Assembly: GCF_002797755.1 (NCBI RefSeq)
Contig: NZ_PGFI01000011.1
Location: 1,917,691-1,981,690 of the forward strand
Origin: Brevirhabdus pacifica
Lineage (GTDB): Bacteria > Pseudomonadota > Alphaproteobacteria > Rhodobacterales > Rhodobacteraceae
DNA: 64,000 nt
Reading direction: 5' to 3'
The notes below the pieces were generated by a model. It searched no databases and was not told the origin of the DNA. It was given only the letters and a program-made list of their open reading frames with translations. A program made the position numbers and the translations under genes. This document shows positions 9,929-18,403 of the stretch, one piece after another. Every line of letters starts with the position of its first letter. The stretch's first letter is position 1.

Positions 9929-12025
9929 ATGACTGAGCCCAATGCACATGTGGTGGAGATCGAGCGGGACGGCCCTGTCGCGCTGATCTCCTTTGACAAT
10001 CCCCCGGTGAACGCGGCTTCGCAGGCCCTGCGCCAAGGTCTGGACACCGCGATCCGCCAACTGGCCGACGACGACGCGATTGAGGTGATCGCCCTTTATG
10101 GCAAGGGCCGCAGCTTCATCGCCGGGGCCGATATCCGCGAATTCGGCAAGCCCCCCCGCGCCCCCGGCCTGACCGAGGTGTGCAATACGGTCGAGACCTG
10201 CGCCAAGCCGGTGATCTCGGTGCTGCATGGCGTGGCCCTGGGCGGCGGTCTGGAGGTGGCGCTGGCCACCCATGCCCGCGTTGCCGTGGACGGGGTCAGC
10301 CTGGGCTTTCCCGAGGTCACGCTGGGCATCATCCCCGGCGCCGGCGGCACCCAGCGGGCCCCGCGCCTGACGGGTATCGCGGATGCGCTGGATCTGATCA
10401 CCACCGGCCGCCGGATCGGCGCGAAGGAGGCGCATGAACTGGGCCTGGTCGATCGGGTCGAGACCGAAGGCACCCCGCGTGAGCTGGCCCTGACGGCCGC
10501 CCGCGACGTGCTGTCGGGCGCCCTGCCCACCCGCCGCACCCGCGAGATCGAGGTCGCCGCCGACGACGCCGCGCTGGAGGCCGCCCGCGCCCGCATCGCC
10601 AAGCGTCAGCCCCATCTTTTCTCGCCCCTGAAGGCGGTCGATGCCGTCGCCGCCAGCCGCCGCCCCTATGCCGAGGGCGAGGCGACCGAGCGGGCCCTTT
10701 TTGCCGAATGCATCGACAGCCCCCAGCGCGCGGGGCTGGTACACGCCTTCTTCGCCGAGCGCGCGGTCGGCAAGATCCCCGAGGTCCACGCCCACCCCCG
10801 CGCCGTCCACTCGATCGGCGTCATCGGCGGCGGCACCATGGGATCGGGCATCGCGACGGCGGCCCTGCTGGCAGGTCTTGACGTGACCCTGGCCGAGCGG
10901 GACCAGGAGGCGCTGGACCGGGGCACCGCGACAATCGCCAAGAACCTCGAGGGCGCGGTCAAACGCGGCAAGATCGACGACGCCCGCCGCGACGCCATAC
11001 TGTCCAAAGCCCTGACCGCCACCACGGATCTTGAGGCTTTCGCCACCTGCGACCTGGTGATCGAGGCGGTGTTCGAGGACATGGAGGTCAAGAAGGACCT
11101 CTTTGCCCAGCTCGATCGCATCTGCCGGGACGGTGCCGTCCTCGCGACCAATACCTCCTATCTGGACGTGAACGAGATCGCCGCCGTTACCCGGCGCCCC
11201 GGCGACGTGCTGGGCCTGCATTTCTTCTCGCCCGCCCATGTCATGCGCCTGCTCGAGGTGGTGGTCGGCGAAAAGACCGCCCCCGAGGTTGTCGCCACCG
11301 GCTTTGCCCTGGCCCGCAAGCTGGGCAAGGTCGCGGTGCGCGCCGGGGTCTGCGACGGCTTCATCGGCAACCGCATCCTGGCCCATTACAAGAAGGCCGC
11401 CGACTACCTGATGCTGGACGGCGCCAGCCCCCAGCAGATCGACCGCGCGATGGAGAATTTCGGCTTTGCCATGGGCCCCTTCGCGGTGTCGGACCTGGCC
11501 GGGCTGGACATCGGCTGGGCCGCGCGCAAGCGCCTGGCCCCCACCCGCCCCGAGGCCGAGCGCTACAATCCCGTCGCCGACCGCATCTGCGAACGCGGCT
11601 GGTTCGGCCGCAAGACCGGCAAGGGCTTTTACGTCTATGACGGCGAGGGCCCCCGCCCCAACCCCGAGGTCGACGCCATCATCGACGCCGCCCGGGCCGA
11701 GGCCGGCATCACCCCGCGCGAATTCTCCGAGCAGGAGATTGTCGAGCGTTACATGACGGCCATGATCTCGGAGGCCGCCCGGGTCCTCGAGGACGGGATC
11801 GCCCTGCGCCCGATCGACATCGATGCGGTGTTCCTCTTCGGCTATGGCTTTCCGCGCCATCACGGTGGCCCGATGCATTACGCCGACACACTGGGCGCCC
11901 ATGCCATCCTGAACCGCATCCAGGAATACGCCAAGGAAGACAACCACTTCTGGCGCATTCCCCAGCTTCTGGAAGAGCTGGCCGCCCAGGACGGAACCTT
12001 TGCCCAGATGAACCGGGAGACCTGA
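9929..12025 (+). CDS. Bifunctional enoyl-CoA hydratase / 3-hydroxyacyl-CoA dehydrogenase (FadB/FadJ-like)
   Basis: Catalyses hydration of enoyl-CoA and NAD-dependent oxidation of the L-3-hydroxyacyl-CoA. In 698 residues the order is crotonase domain (1-190: IAGADIREFG, GVALGGGLEVALA, FPEVTLGIIPGAGGTQ with the catalytic Glu residues), linker, NAD domain (IGVIGGGTMGSGIA near 295), then two C-terminal HAD domains with HFFSPAHVMRLLEVV and HHGGPMHYAD. There is no adjacent FadA; the thiolases are in other transcripts of the island. It resembles PimF-type enzymes found with heterodimeric dehydrogenases. Its ATG follows the ligase stop by 1 bp and it is 2 bp before the large ACAD. Confidence 0.94.
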   Translation: MTEPNAHVVEIERDGPVALISFDNPPVNAASQALRQGLDTAIRQLADDDAIEVIALYGKGRSFIAGADIREFGKPPRAPGLTEVCNTVETCAKPVISVLHGVALGGGLEVALATHARVAVDGVSLGFPEVTLGIIPGAGGTQRAPRLTGIADALDLITTGRRIGAKEAHELGLVDRVETEGTPRELALTAARDVLSGALPTRRTREIEVAADDAALEAARARIAKRQPHLFSPLKAVDAVAASRRPYAEGEATERALFAECIDSPQRAGLVHAFFAERAVGKIPEVHAHPRAVHSIGVIGGGTMGSGIATAALLAGLDVTLAERDQEALDRGTATIAKNLEGAVKRGKIDDARRDAILSKALTATTDLEAFATCDLVIEAVFEDMEVKKDLFAQLDRICRDGAVLATNTSYLDVNEIAAVTRRPGDVLGLHFFSPAHVMRLLEVVVGEKTAPEVVATGFALARKLGKVAVRAGVCDGFIGNRILAHYKKAADYLMLDGASPQQIDRAMENFGFAMGPFAVSDLAGLDIGWAARKRLAPTRPEAERYNPVADRICERGWFGRKTGKGFYVYDGEGPRPNPEVDAIIDAARAEAGITPREFSEQEIVERYMTAMISEAARVLEDGIALRPIDIDAVFLFGYGFPRHHGGPMHYADTLGAHAILNRIQEYAKEDNHFWRIPQLLEELAAQDGTFAQMNRET

Positions 12026-12027
12026 GA

Positions 12028-13215
12028 ATGGACCTGAGCTTTTCCCCCGAGGAAGTCGCCTTCCGCGACGAGGTGCGGGCCTTTCTCCGTGATGAGCTTC
12101 CGGCCGAGCTGTCGGACAAGGTGCGCCGCGGCGCCGAGCTGACCAAGGCCGACATGGAACGCTGGCACGCAATCCTGAACGGGCGCGGCTGGCTGGCCGC
12201 GACCTGGCCCGAGGAGCATGGCGGCCCGGGCTGGAGCCCGGTGCAGCGCCACATCTTCGACGAAGAAGCCGCCCTCGCCTCGGCCCCCCGGATCGTGCCC
12301 TTCGGCCTGCACATGCTGGGCCCGGTGCTGATCCGCTTCGGCACCGAAGAACAGAAGGCACAGGTCCTGCCACGGATCCTGGACGGCAGCGACTGGTGGT
12401 GCCAGGGCTATTCCGAACCGGGCGCAGGCTCGGACCTGGCCAGCCTGAAGGCCCGCGCGGTGCGCGATGGCGACGAATATGTCATCAACGGCCAGAAGAC
12501 ATGGACTACCCTGGGCCAGCACGCCAACAAGATCTTCTGCCTGCTGCGCACCTCGACCGAGGGCAAGCCGCAGGAGGGCATCAGCTTCGTTCTGGTGGAT
12601 CTCGACACCCCTGGCATCGAGATGCGCCCCATCAAGCTGATCGAGGGCGGCCACGAGGTGAACGAGGTCTTTTTCACCGACGTCCGCGTCCCCGTGGCGA
12701 ACCTGGTGGGCGAAGAGAACAAGGGCTGGACCATCGCCAAGTTCCTGCTGACCCACGAGCGGACCAACATCGCCGGTGTGGGCTTTTCGGTGCAGGCGTT
12801 CGAACAGTTGCGTGCCCTGGCCGGACGGATGCGCCGCAACGGCAAGCGCCTGATCGACAATCCGCTTTTCGCCGCCCGCATGGCCAAGGTCGAGATCGAC
12901 CTGGAAGCGATGAAGATCACCAACCTGCGGATGCTGTCGGATGCGCGCAAGAATGGCGCGCCCGGGCCCGAAAGCTCGATGCTGAAGATCAAGGGCACCG
13001 AGATCCGGCAGGAGCTGAACGACCTGGCGCGCCGCGCCCTCGGCCCCGCCGCCGCCCCCTTCCCCGCCGAGATGCTCGAGGGTAACGAGGCGCTGGTGCC
13101 GGCCGACCACGCGCGCAACGCCGAGCGCTACTTCAACAACCGCAAGATCACGATCTTCGGCGGCTCGAACGAAATTCAGAAGAACATTCTGACCAAGGCA
13201 ATGCTGGAGCTCTGA
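12028..13215 (+). CDS. Acyl-CoA dehydrogenase, large subunit of a probable heterodimer (PimC-like)
   Basis: FAD flavoprotein oxidising acyl-CoA to enoyl-CoA, 395 residues. It opens with DLSFSPEEVAFRDEVRAFL, contains CQGYSEPGAGSDLASL and WTTLGQHANKIFC, and ends with TIFGGSNEIQKNI. The position that carries the catalytic Glu in medium-chain enzymes (YEGT) is FGGS here. A Glu in LLTHERTNIAG near residue 244 occupies the place used as the base in isovaleryl/long-chain enzymes, so it is probably active. It is 2 bp upstream of a shorter ACAD. Such large/small pairs are known for pimeloyl-CoA and steroid side-chain dehydrogenases. The heterodimer is inferred from adjacency and length. Confidence 0.93.
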   Translation: MDLSFSPEEVAFRDEVRAFLRDELPAELSDKVRRGAELTKADMERWHAILNGRGWLAATWPEEHGGPGWSPVQRHIFDEEAALASAPRIVPFGLHMLGPVLIRFGTEEQKAQVLPRILDGSDWWCQGYSEPGAGSDLASLKARAVRDGDEYVINGQKTWTTLGQHANKIFCLLRTSTEGKPQEGISFVLVDLDTPGIEMRPIKLIEGGHEVNEVFFTDVRVPVANLVGEENKGWTIAKFLLTHERTNIAGVGFSVQAFEQLRALAGRMRRNGKRLIDNPLFAARMAKVEIDLEAMKITNLRMLSDARKNGAPGPESSMLKIKGTEIRQELNDLARRALGPAAAPFPAEMLEGNEALVPADHARNAERYFNNRKITIFGGSNEIQKNILTKAMLEL

Positions 13216-13217
13216 CA

Positions 13218-14288
13218 ATGGATTTCGACGTCTCCGAAGACCGGCGGATGCTGGCCGACTCGCTCAACCGCTTCCTGGCCGACCGCTATGGGATCGAGCA
13301 TCGCAACAGCGTCGCCTATGACGCGCCCTACCACGATCCCGACCGCTGGTCCGAGATGGTGGAACTGGGCGTGCTGCACGCGCTGGTGCCCGAGGAGGCC
13401 GGCGGCTTCGGCGGCACCGGCTTCGACATCACGGTTGTGTTCGAGGCCCTGGGCCGCGCCCTCAACCCCGAGCCTGTGCTGGCGGCGCTGATCTCGGCGC
13501 GGCTGCTGGTGGCGGCCGGTCGCGATGTCGAGGATCTGGTGACCGGCACCTCGCGCTACGCCGCTGCCCTATCCGAGCCCGACGCCCCCTACGAGGTCGA
13601 GGACATCGCCACCGAGGCCACCGCCGACGGCGACGGCTGGCGCCTGTCGGGACGCAAGTCGGTGGTCTACGGCGGCCACCTGGCAGACCGCTTCCTGGTC
13701 AGCGCCCGGCACGGCGACGGCATCGGCCTATTCGCGGTCAATGCGGATGCCGCCCGCGTCACCCCTTACGGCATGATCGACGGCGGCGGCGCGGCCGAGG
13801 TGTTCCTGGACAGCGCGCCGGCCGAGCTTTTGATGACCGACGCAGTGGCCGCGATTGGCGATGCGCTGGACGCGGGCGCCCTTGCCCTCTGCGCTGAGGC
13901 GGTGGGCGCGATGGACGTGACCCGCGATACGCTTCTGGACTACCTGCGCCAGCGCAAGCAGTTCGGCCGCACCATCGGCAGTTTCCAGGCCCTTCAGCAC
14001 CGCGCGGTCGAGCTTGCCGCCGAGATCGAGCAGGCCCGCTCCATCACCATCCTGGCCGCAAGCCGCCTGGGCGGCGACGGCGGCTCGCGCACCGTCTCCA
14101 TGGCCAAGAACCTGGTCGGTCGCACGGCCCGCCTGGTGTCGGAAGAGACGATCCAGATGCACGGCGGCATCGCCATGACCTGGGAATACTCGGCCTCGCA
14201 CTACGCCAAGCGGCTGGTGATGCTGGACCACCAGCTTGGTGATACCGACCACCACCTCGAACGCGTGATGGCGGCCTACGCGGCCTGA
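13218..14288 (+). CDS. Acyl-CoA dehydrogenase, small subunit (PimD-like)
   Basis: A 356-residue acyl-CoA dehydrogenase family protein, shorter than the 380-400 usual for stand-alone enzymes. It has the N-terminal helical domain with FDVSEDRRMLADSLNRFLADRYG, a reduced middle beta-domain, and a C-terminal domain with LDYLRQRKQFGRTIGSFQALQHRAVE and EETIQMHGGIAMTWEYSASHYAKRL. It directly follows the large subunit and ends the operon at a bidirectional terminator. The expected role is to complete the FAD site and shape the acyl pocket of an alpha2beta2 enzyme. Confidence 0.92.
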   Translation: MDFDVSEDRRMLADSLNRFLADRYGIEHRNSVAYDAPYHDPDRWSEMVELGVLHALVPEEAGGFGGTGFDITVVFEALGRALNPEPVLAALISARLLVAAGRDVEDLVTGTSRYAAALSEPDAPYEVEDIATEATADGDGWRLSGRKSVVYGGHLADRFLVSARHGDGIGLFAVNADAARVTPYGMIDGGGAAEVFLDSAPAELLMTDAVAAIGDALDAGALALCAEAVGAMDVTRDTLLDYLRQRKQFGRTIGSFQALQHRAVELAAEIEQARSITILAASRLGGDGGSRTVSMAKNLVGRTARLVSEETIQMHGGIAMTWEYSASHYAKRLVMLDHQLGDTDHHLERVMAAYAA

Positions 14289-14328
14289 GGGTCGCCCGCC
14301 CGGTCATCCGCGAACCCCAATTTCCATG

Positions 14329-14364
14329 AAAAAGGGGCCCGGTCTGGCTGACCCGGCCCCTTTT
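14329..14364. terminator. Bidirectional rho-independent terminator
   Basis: AAAAGGGGCC (14330-14339) pairs with GGCCCCTTTT (14355-14364), with a further GGTC/GACC stem inside, and A and T tracts on both sides. It separates the rightward TRAP/beta-oxidation operon from the convergent thioesterase gene and can serve both. Confidence 0.85.
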
Positions 14365-14394
14365 GCTTGCGCTGAAGATCACGATTGCCGGCGG

Positions 14395-14811
14395 TCAGCC
14401 GCTGCCGCGCAGGCGGAAGGCGCCGCTGCCGTTGGCGACCATCCGGCCCGCCCCGTCCTTGATATGGGCCTCGGCGAAGAAGGTCTTGCGCCCGCCCCCG
14501 GTCACGCGCCCCTCGGCGATCAGCATCCCGCCTTCGGGCTGGGCCAGGAAATTCGTGGTGAGCGAGAGGGTCATGGCCAGCTTGCGCCGCTCTGCCTCGC
14601 CGGTGTAGCTGCCGGCATATCCCATCGCGACATCCAGCAGCGTGGCATAGATCCCGCCGTGGGGGATGCCATAGCGGTTCATGTGATCCTCGCGCAGGTC
14701 CAGCTCCCACCGGGCGTAACCCTCGGCCCAGCCCACCAGGCGAAAGCCCAGAAGGCGCTGCAACGGATAAGGGTCTTCGCGTAACGCGGGATCGAGGGTG
14801 ATGTCTTTCAT
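14395..14811 (-). CDS. PaaI-family hot-dog acyl-CoA thioesterase
   Basis: Small hot-dog hydrolase, 138 residues, single domain. The signature is NRYGIPHGGIYATLLDVAMGYA around residues 45-66, with the HGG turn and the catalytic acidic residue (Asp60) on the following helix. The ATG at 14811 has only a weak ribosome site, consistent with translation behind iclR, whose stop is 74 bp upstream. A second thioesterase in the island besides TesB, probably for short or dead-end acyl-CoAs. Confidence 0.88.
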   Translation of the reverse strand: MKDITLDPALREDPYPLQRLLGFRLVGWAEGYARWELDLREDHMNRYGIPHGGIYATLLDVAMGYAGSYTGEAERRKLAMTLSLTTNFLAQPEGGMLIAEGRVTGGGRKTFFAEAHIKDGAGRMVANGSGAFRLRGSG

Positions 14812-14885
14812 CGGTCTGCCTGGTCTTTCTCTGGGTCGTGGAATGCGGGTGGGGATGAGCTCAGGGGCGCGCCCGGCGGGAGGGT

Positions 14886-15704
14886 TCAGACGGCGGCATC
14901 CCGTGCCGGCGGGCTGCCCAGCCGCTCGGCCGCGCCCAGGAGCCTGTCGCCGTAGCTTTCGAAAAGCTCCTCGGGGGTGATGAGGAAGGACGGCCCGCCG
15001 ATGTTCAGCCCGTAGACGCGGTCGCCGTTGAGCGAGACCACCGGCACGGCGATGCCGTTGATCTCTTTCCGCCAGGAGCCGAAGGAGGTGCAGAAACCGT
15101 ATTGCCGGTAATCGGACAGCCCCTGGGCCAGGCCGCGGCGCATGGCGTCGGCCTCGTCCGGGCTTTCCTGGTCGGCCTGTCGCAGGATCCGCTCGCGCTC
15201 CTGCTCGGACATGGCACAAAGGATCGCGCGCCCAATGGCCGAGTGGAAAAGCGGCAGCCGCGCGCCCACGTTCAGGGTCAGCGAGACCGCCTGCTGCGAC
15301 CGGCGGACGGCGGTGTAGACCACCTTGAACTGGTGCCGCTCCCCCAGGGCGGCGGTGACATGCAGGTTCGGCCCGTCGCACAGGGCCCGCATCTCGTCGG
15401 CGGCCCGCTCGCCCATGTCCATGCTGGCAAGCACACCATATCCCAGCGACAGCACCCCGGCGCCCAGCCGGTAGGTGCCCGTGCGCTCGGAATGCACAAG
15501 GTAGCCCAGCTTGCACAGCGTGTAGCACAGGCGCGTGACCGTGGGCTTCGGCAGGCCCGTGCGCTGCGCCAGATCCATGTTGGTCAGCGTCGTTTCATCG
15601 GGACGGAAACAGCGCAGCACGTCGAGGCCCCGCGCCAGCGCGGTGACGAAGTTCCGGTCCTCGCTGCTGCCCTCGATCAGGGTATCGTCGCTTTGCTTTT
15701 TCAT
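14886..15704 (-). CDS. IclR-family transcriptional regulator
   Basis: DNA-binding regulator, 272 residues from the ATG at 15704 (AGGAA upstream); a longer in-frame start at 15761 adds a non-conserved Arg-rich leader. Residues ~15-85 form the winged helix-turn-helix with FVTALARGLDVLRCFRP and RTGLPKPTVTRLCYTL, the PcaR/PobR type. The C-terminal ~170 residues are the effector domain (LPLFHSAIGRAILCAMSE, GFCTSFGSWRKEINGIAVPV). It is the only regulator in the island and sits in its centre. The four 19-bp palindromes in the island's promoters are the obvious candidate operators; none lies in its own 100-bp upstream gap. The effector is presumably a pathway acid or CoA ester. Confidence 0.93.
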   Translation of the reverse strand: MKKQSDDTLIEGSSEDRNFVTALARGLDVLRCFRPDETTLTNMDLAQRTGLPKPTVTRLCYTLCKLGYLVHSERTGTYRLGAGVLSLGYGVLASMDMGERAADEMRALCDGPNLHVTAALGERHQFKVVYTAVRRSQQAVSLTLNVGARLPLFHSAIGRAILCAMSEQERERILRQADQESPDEADAMRRGLAQGLSDYRQYGFCTSFGSWRKEINGIAVPVVSLNGDRVYGLNIGGPSFLITPEELFESYGDRLLGAAERLGSPPARDAAV

Positions 15705-15804
15705 CCCGCATTCCTGTCTTCGTCTCGCGCGGCGCGGCCCGTCGGGGCCGCTCCTGCGCATTGATGTGCCCGGGCCTGCCCGGTTGGGGGTCGCGCCCTG
15801 CCGC

Positions 15805-16593
15805 TCATATCGCGGTCAATCCGCCGTCGAGGGCGATGGCCTGCCCCGTCATGAAACTGTTCTCCTCCGAGCAGAGCCACAGCATCGCCGCGGCGACCTC
15901 CTCGGCGGTGGCCACGCGGCCCATGGGAACGCGCGCCGTCAGCCTGGCCTGGCGAGCCTTGCCCTCCGGGTCCTCTACCCCAGATCCGGCACCGGTCAAG
16001 GCGTCAAGCATCGGCGTCTGGGCAAAGGAGGGGCAGATCGCATTGACCCGCACGCCCCGTGACGCCCCCTCGTCCGCCGCCGCACGGGTCAGCCCCACCA
16101 CCGCGTGTTTCGACGCTGCATACCCTGCCAAGCCGCCCGCGCCCACCAGCCCCGCGGCGGATGCGACGTTGAGGATCACCCCGCCACCCCCGGCAGCCAT
16201 GGCCGGGATCTGCCGTTGCAGCCCCAGAAAGACGCCGCGGGCGTTGACGGCCATGACGCGATCGAACTCCTCGACCGGCAGGTGCTCGATCGGGCCGGGC
16301 GCGTGGACGACGCCGGCGTTGTTGATGGCCACGTCCAGCCGGCCGAAACGGGCGAGAACGCGGTCGTGCATCGCCGCCGCCGCGTCGGCCTCGGCCACGT
16401 CGCCCGGCACCGCCAGCACCTGCGCGCCCTGCCCCTCCAGCCGGGCGCAGAGCGCCTTGAGCGGCCCCTCTTCCCGGTCCGAGAGGGCCAGCGTCGCGCC
16501 GGTGGCGGCGAACCGGGCCGCCGCCGCGCGGCCAAAGCCGCCCGCCGCGCCGGTGATCAACACCACGCGGCCCCGGGGTGCCGCCTCAGGCAT
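15805..16593 (-). CDS. Short-chain dehydrogenase/reductase (SDR)
   Basis: NAD(P)-dependent oxidoreductase of 262 residues, classical SDR. The Rossmann motif TGAAGGFG is at about residues 15-22, NNAG is present (INNAGVV), and the catalytic pair is YAASK. The C-terminal FMTGQAIALDGGLTAI is typical. It is the last gene of the leftward operon and overlaps the phosphotransferase gene by 8 bp. In the levulinate (lva) pathway of Pseudomonas putida an SDR interconverts a 4-oxo and a 4-hydroxyacyl-CoA next to homologues of the neighbouring kinase and dehydrogenase, so a similar hydroxy/oxo step is plausible here. Confidence 0.9.
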   Translation of the reverse strand: MPEAAPRGRVVLITGAAGGFGRAAAARFAATGATLALSDREEGPLKALCARLEGQGAQVLAVPGDVAEADAAAAMHDRVLARFGRLDVAINNAGVVHAPGPIEHLPVEEFDRVMAVNARGVFLGLQRQIPAMAAGGGGVILNVASAAGLVGAGGLAGYAASKHAVVGLTRAAADEGASRGVRVNAICPSFAQTPMLDALTGAGSGVEDPEGKARQARLTARVPMGRVATAEEVAAAMLWLCSEENSFMTGQAIALDGGLTAI

Positions 16594-17692
16594 CTCGCAT
16601 CGCCTTCACCCCGCCTTCGGCGAAGCGCGGCACAAAGGTGCCCATCCGCGCCGCCCGCTCGGGGTTCGAGGCGTTCCCATCCAGCGCCCGCTTGCGCACA
16701 CCTTGCAAGATCGCCGCCATGCGGAAGAAGCAGAAAGCCAGGTAGAAGTTGAAATTCTCGATCCCGCCGACGCCGGTCCGGCGGCAATAGTCGGCGATGA
16801 AAGCCTCGTCCTCGGGCAGGCCGTGGGCCTTGCGATCCACCCCCGCCAGGCCGCGCCCCTCGGGGCCCGGCGGCATCCGCCATTGCATGATGACGGCCGC
16901 CAGATCCGCGAAGGGATGGCCCGTGGTCGACAATTCCCAGTCCAAGACGGCTGCGCAGCGGGGCGCGTCGGGCGCGAAAAGCAGGTTGTCGATACGGAAA
17001 TCCCCGTGCACCAGCGTGCGCCTGCCGTCATCGGGCGGCGCGTTCTCGTCCAGCCAGCGCATCAGGACCTCCATGTCGGCGATCTCGTCGGTCTGGCTGG
17101 CGCGGTATTGCTTGATCCAGCGGTCGATCTGCCGGCGGTAGTAATTGCCCTCGGGGCCGTAATCCGACAGGCCCGCATCCGACAGGTTGACGGCGTGGAT
17201 GGCGGCCAGCACGCGGTTGATCTCATCATAGATCGAGCGGCGGCCGTCGGCGTCCATGTCGGGCAGGCGCGGATCGACGAAGCCGCGCCCCTCGACATGT
17301 TCCATCACGTAGAATTCGGACCCTAGGACCGAGGGATCGTCGCAATAGGCCAGCATTCGCGCCACGGGCACGTCGCTGCCCGCCAATGCCTTCTGCACGC
17401 GAAATTCCCGGTCCACCGCGTGGGCCGATTTCAGAAGCACACCCGGCGGCTTACGCCGCAGCACGTAGCGTTGCGCGGGCGTCTCCAGCAGGAAGGTCGG
17501 GTTGGACTGGCCCAGCGCGAACTTGCGCGCCTCCAGCGGCCCCTGGAAGCCGGGCAGCGTCGCGGCCAGCCAGGCCTCGACCGCGCCGAGGTCGAGGCCG
17601 GTGGCCCCGGTGTCGGTGCCGGTGGGGGTGCCGGGGTCGGTGTCGGTGGCTTTCGCGGGGCCGGCCTGGGCCTCTGTCGCGGGATCGGTCAT
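16586..17692 (-). CDS. APH/ACAD10-11-type phosphotransferase (candidate hydroxyacyl-CoA kinase)
   Basis: Kinase-fold protein of 368 residues related to aminoglycoside phosphotransferases and to the kinase domain of ACAD10/ACAD11. The Brenner motif HGDFRIDN is at 229-236 and the metal-binding DWE at 251-253, both intact, so catalysis is likely. GQSNPTFLL (61-69) is the typical nucleotide-loop start. Residues 15-32 are a low-complexity Thr/Asp/Gly stretch encoded by short GGTGTC/GGTGCC repeats. The ATG at 17692 has GGAG upstream. In human ACAD11 this domain is fused to a dehydrogenase; here that dehydrogenase is encoded two genes upstream, suggesting phosphorylation of a 4-hydroxyacyl-CoA before elimination. 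Confidence 0.9.
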   Translation of the reverse strand: MTDPATEAQAGPAKATDTDPGTPTGTDTGATGLDLGAVEAWLAATLPGFQGPLEARKFALGQSNPTFLLETPAQRYVLRRKPPGVLLKSAHAVDREFRVQKALAGSDVPVARMLAYCDDPSVLGSEFYVMEHVEGRGFVDPRLPDMDADGRRSIYDEINRVLAAIHAVNLSDAGLSDYGPEGNYYRRQIDRWIKQYRASQTDEIADMEVLMRWLDENAPPDDGRRTLVHGDFRIDNLLFAPDAPRCAAVLDWELSTTGHPFADLAAVIMQWRMPPGPEGRGLAGVDRKAHGLPEDEAFIADYCRRTGVGGIENFNFYLAFCFFRMAAILQGVRKRALDGNASNPERAARMGTFVPRFAEGGVKAMRDA

Positions 17693-17706
17693 GGGCGTCT
17701 CGCTCC

Positions 17707-18402
17707 TCAGCTGTAGGTCAGCAGATCGTCCGCCGAGGCGGCGTCGATATGGGGTGTCTCGTTGAAACTGTGCAGGTAAAGCCCCTCGCGACCGACGATC
17801 AGTCGCGACATGGCACAGTTCTTCATCTGCAGTTGCAGGCGGATCATCTGTTCCGCCGGGGCATCCAGGCTACTTGCCACCAGTCGGCCCAGCGCCCCGC
17901 CCGAACTGACGGCCAGAAGCCGCCCGCTGCGCCCCGCGCCCGCCAGCGCCGCGATCATCGCGTCCCGCGCCGCCGCCACCCGGCCGCAGAAGGCCGACCA
18001 GGTTTCGGGCGGGTCCGCGATCTCGTCGCGCTGCCAGGCCAGCACCGTATCGCGCAGGGTGCGGAAATGCGCGCGCCGGTCGCCGTCGGGCGTCATGCCT
18101 GCCCCCTCGGGCGCAGGGCCGTCACGAAAGCGGGCGGCCAGCAAGCCCTTGAAATCGAACTCGTTCAGGCCCGGGTCCACGGTATAGGCTGCGGGATCCA
18201 GCCCCATGGCTTCGGCGATCCCCTGATAGGTTTCCCGGTGGCGCCGCTGGGCGCCGATGACCACCAGGTCGGGTCGCAGCCCCGCGGCCAGAAGCGCCCG
18301 GCCGAGGGCCACCGACTGCCGGTGGCCCCGTTCCGACAGGACATCGTAATCCGCCGCCCCGAACGAGGCCTGGGCGTGGCGTATGGCCAGCAGCTCGGCC
18401 AC
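17707..18402 (-). CDS. Histidine phosphatase family protein
   Basis: Phosphoglycerate-mutase-like fold, 231 residues from a GTG at 18402 that lies 1 bp after the upstream stop codon. The catalytic motif is degenerate at the start (LLAIRHAQASFG: RHAQ instead of RHGE/RHGQ) but keeps the key Arg-His pair. AQRRHRETYQ carries the second Arg and LLAVSSGGALG lies where the second catalytic His is usually found (usually VSHGG or similar; here SSGG). Loss of that His is notable and may weaken phosphatase activity. It is placed between the kinase and the ACAD11-like dehydrogenase genes, so a phospho-intermediate is a reasonable ligand. The exact role is unknown. Confidence 0.85.
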   Translation of the reverse strand: MAELLAIRHAQASFGAADYDVLSERGHRQSVALGRALLAAGLRPDLVVIGAQRRHRETYQGIAEAMGLDPAAYTVDPGLNEFDFKGLLAARFRDGPAPEGAGMTPDGDRRAHFRTLRDTVLAWQRDEIADPPETWSAFCGRVAAARDAMIAALAGAGRSGRLLAVSSGGALGRLVASSLDAPAEQMIRLQLQMKNCAMSRLIVGREGLYLHSFNETPHIDAASADDLLTYS

Positions 18403-18403
18403 G

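Noticed and set aside
9695..12373. An 892-codon minus-strand open frame opposite the hydratase/dehydrogenase gene
   Set aside because: Product is a Gly/Asp/His/Val-rich shadow without any recognisable motif; the plus-strand gene has complete domains.
15705..15804. Autoregulatory copy of the 19-bp palindrome upstream of the IclR gene
   Set aside because: I looked on both strands and found only partial half-sites such as GGAATGCG, not the inverted repeat.
17598..17650. GGTGTC/GGTGCC tandem-like repeat
   Set aside because: It encodes the Thr/Asp/Gly-rich N-terminus of the phosphotransferase; too short and irregular to be a functional DNA repeat or CRISPR.
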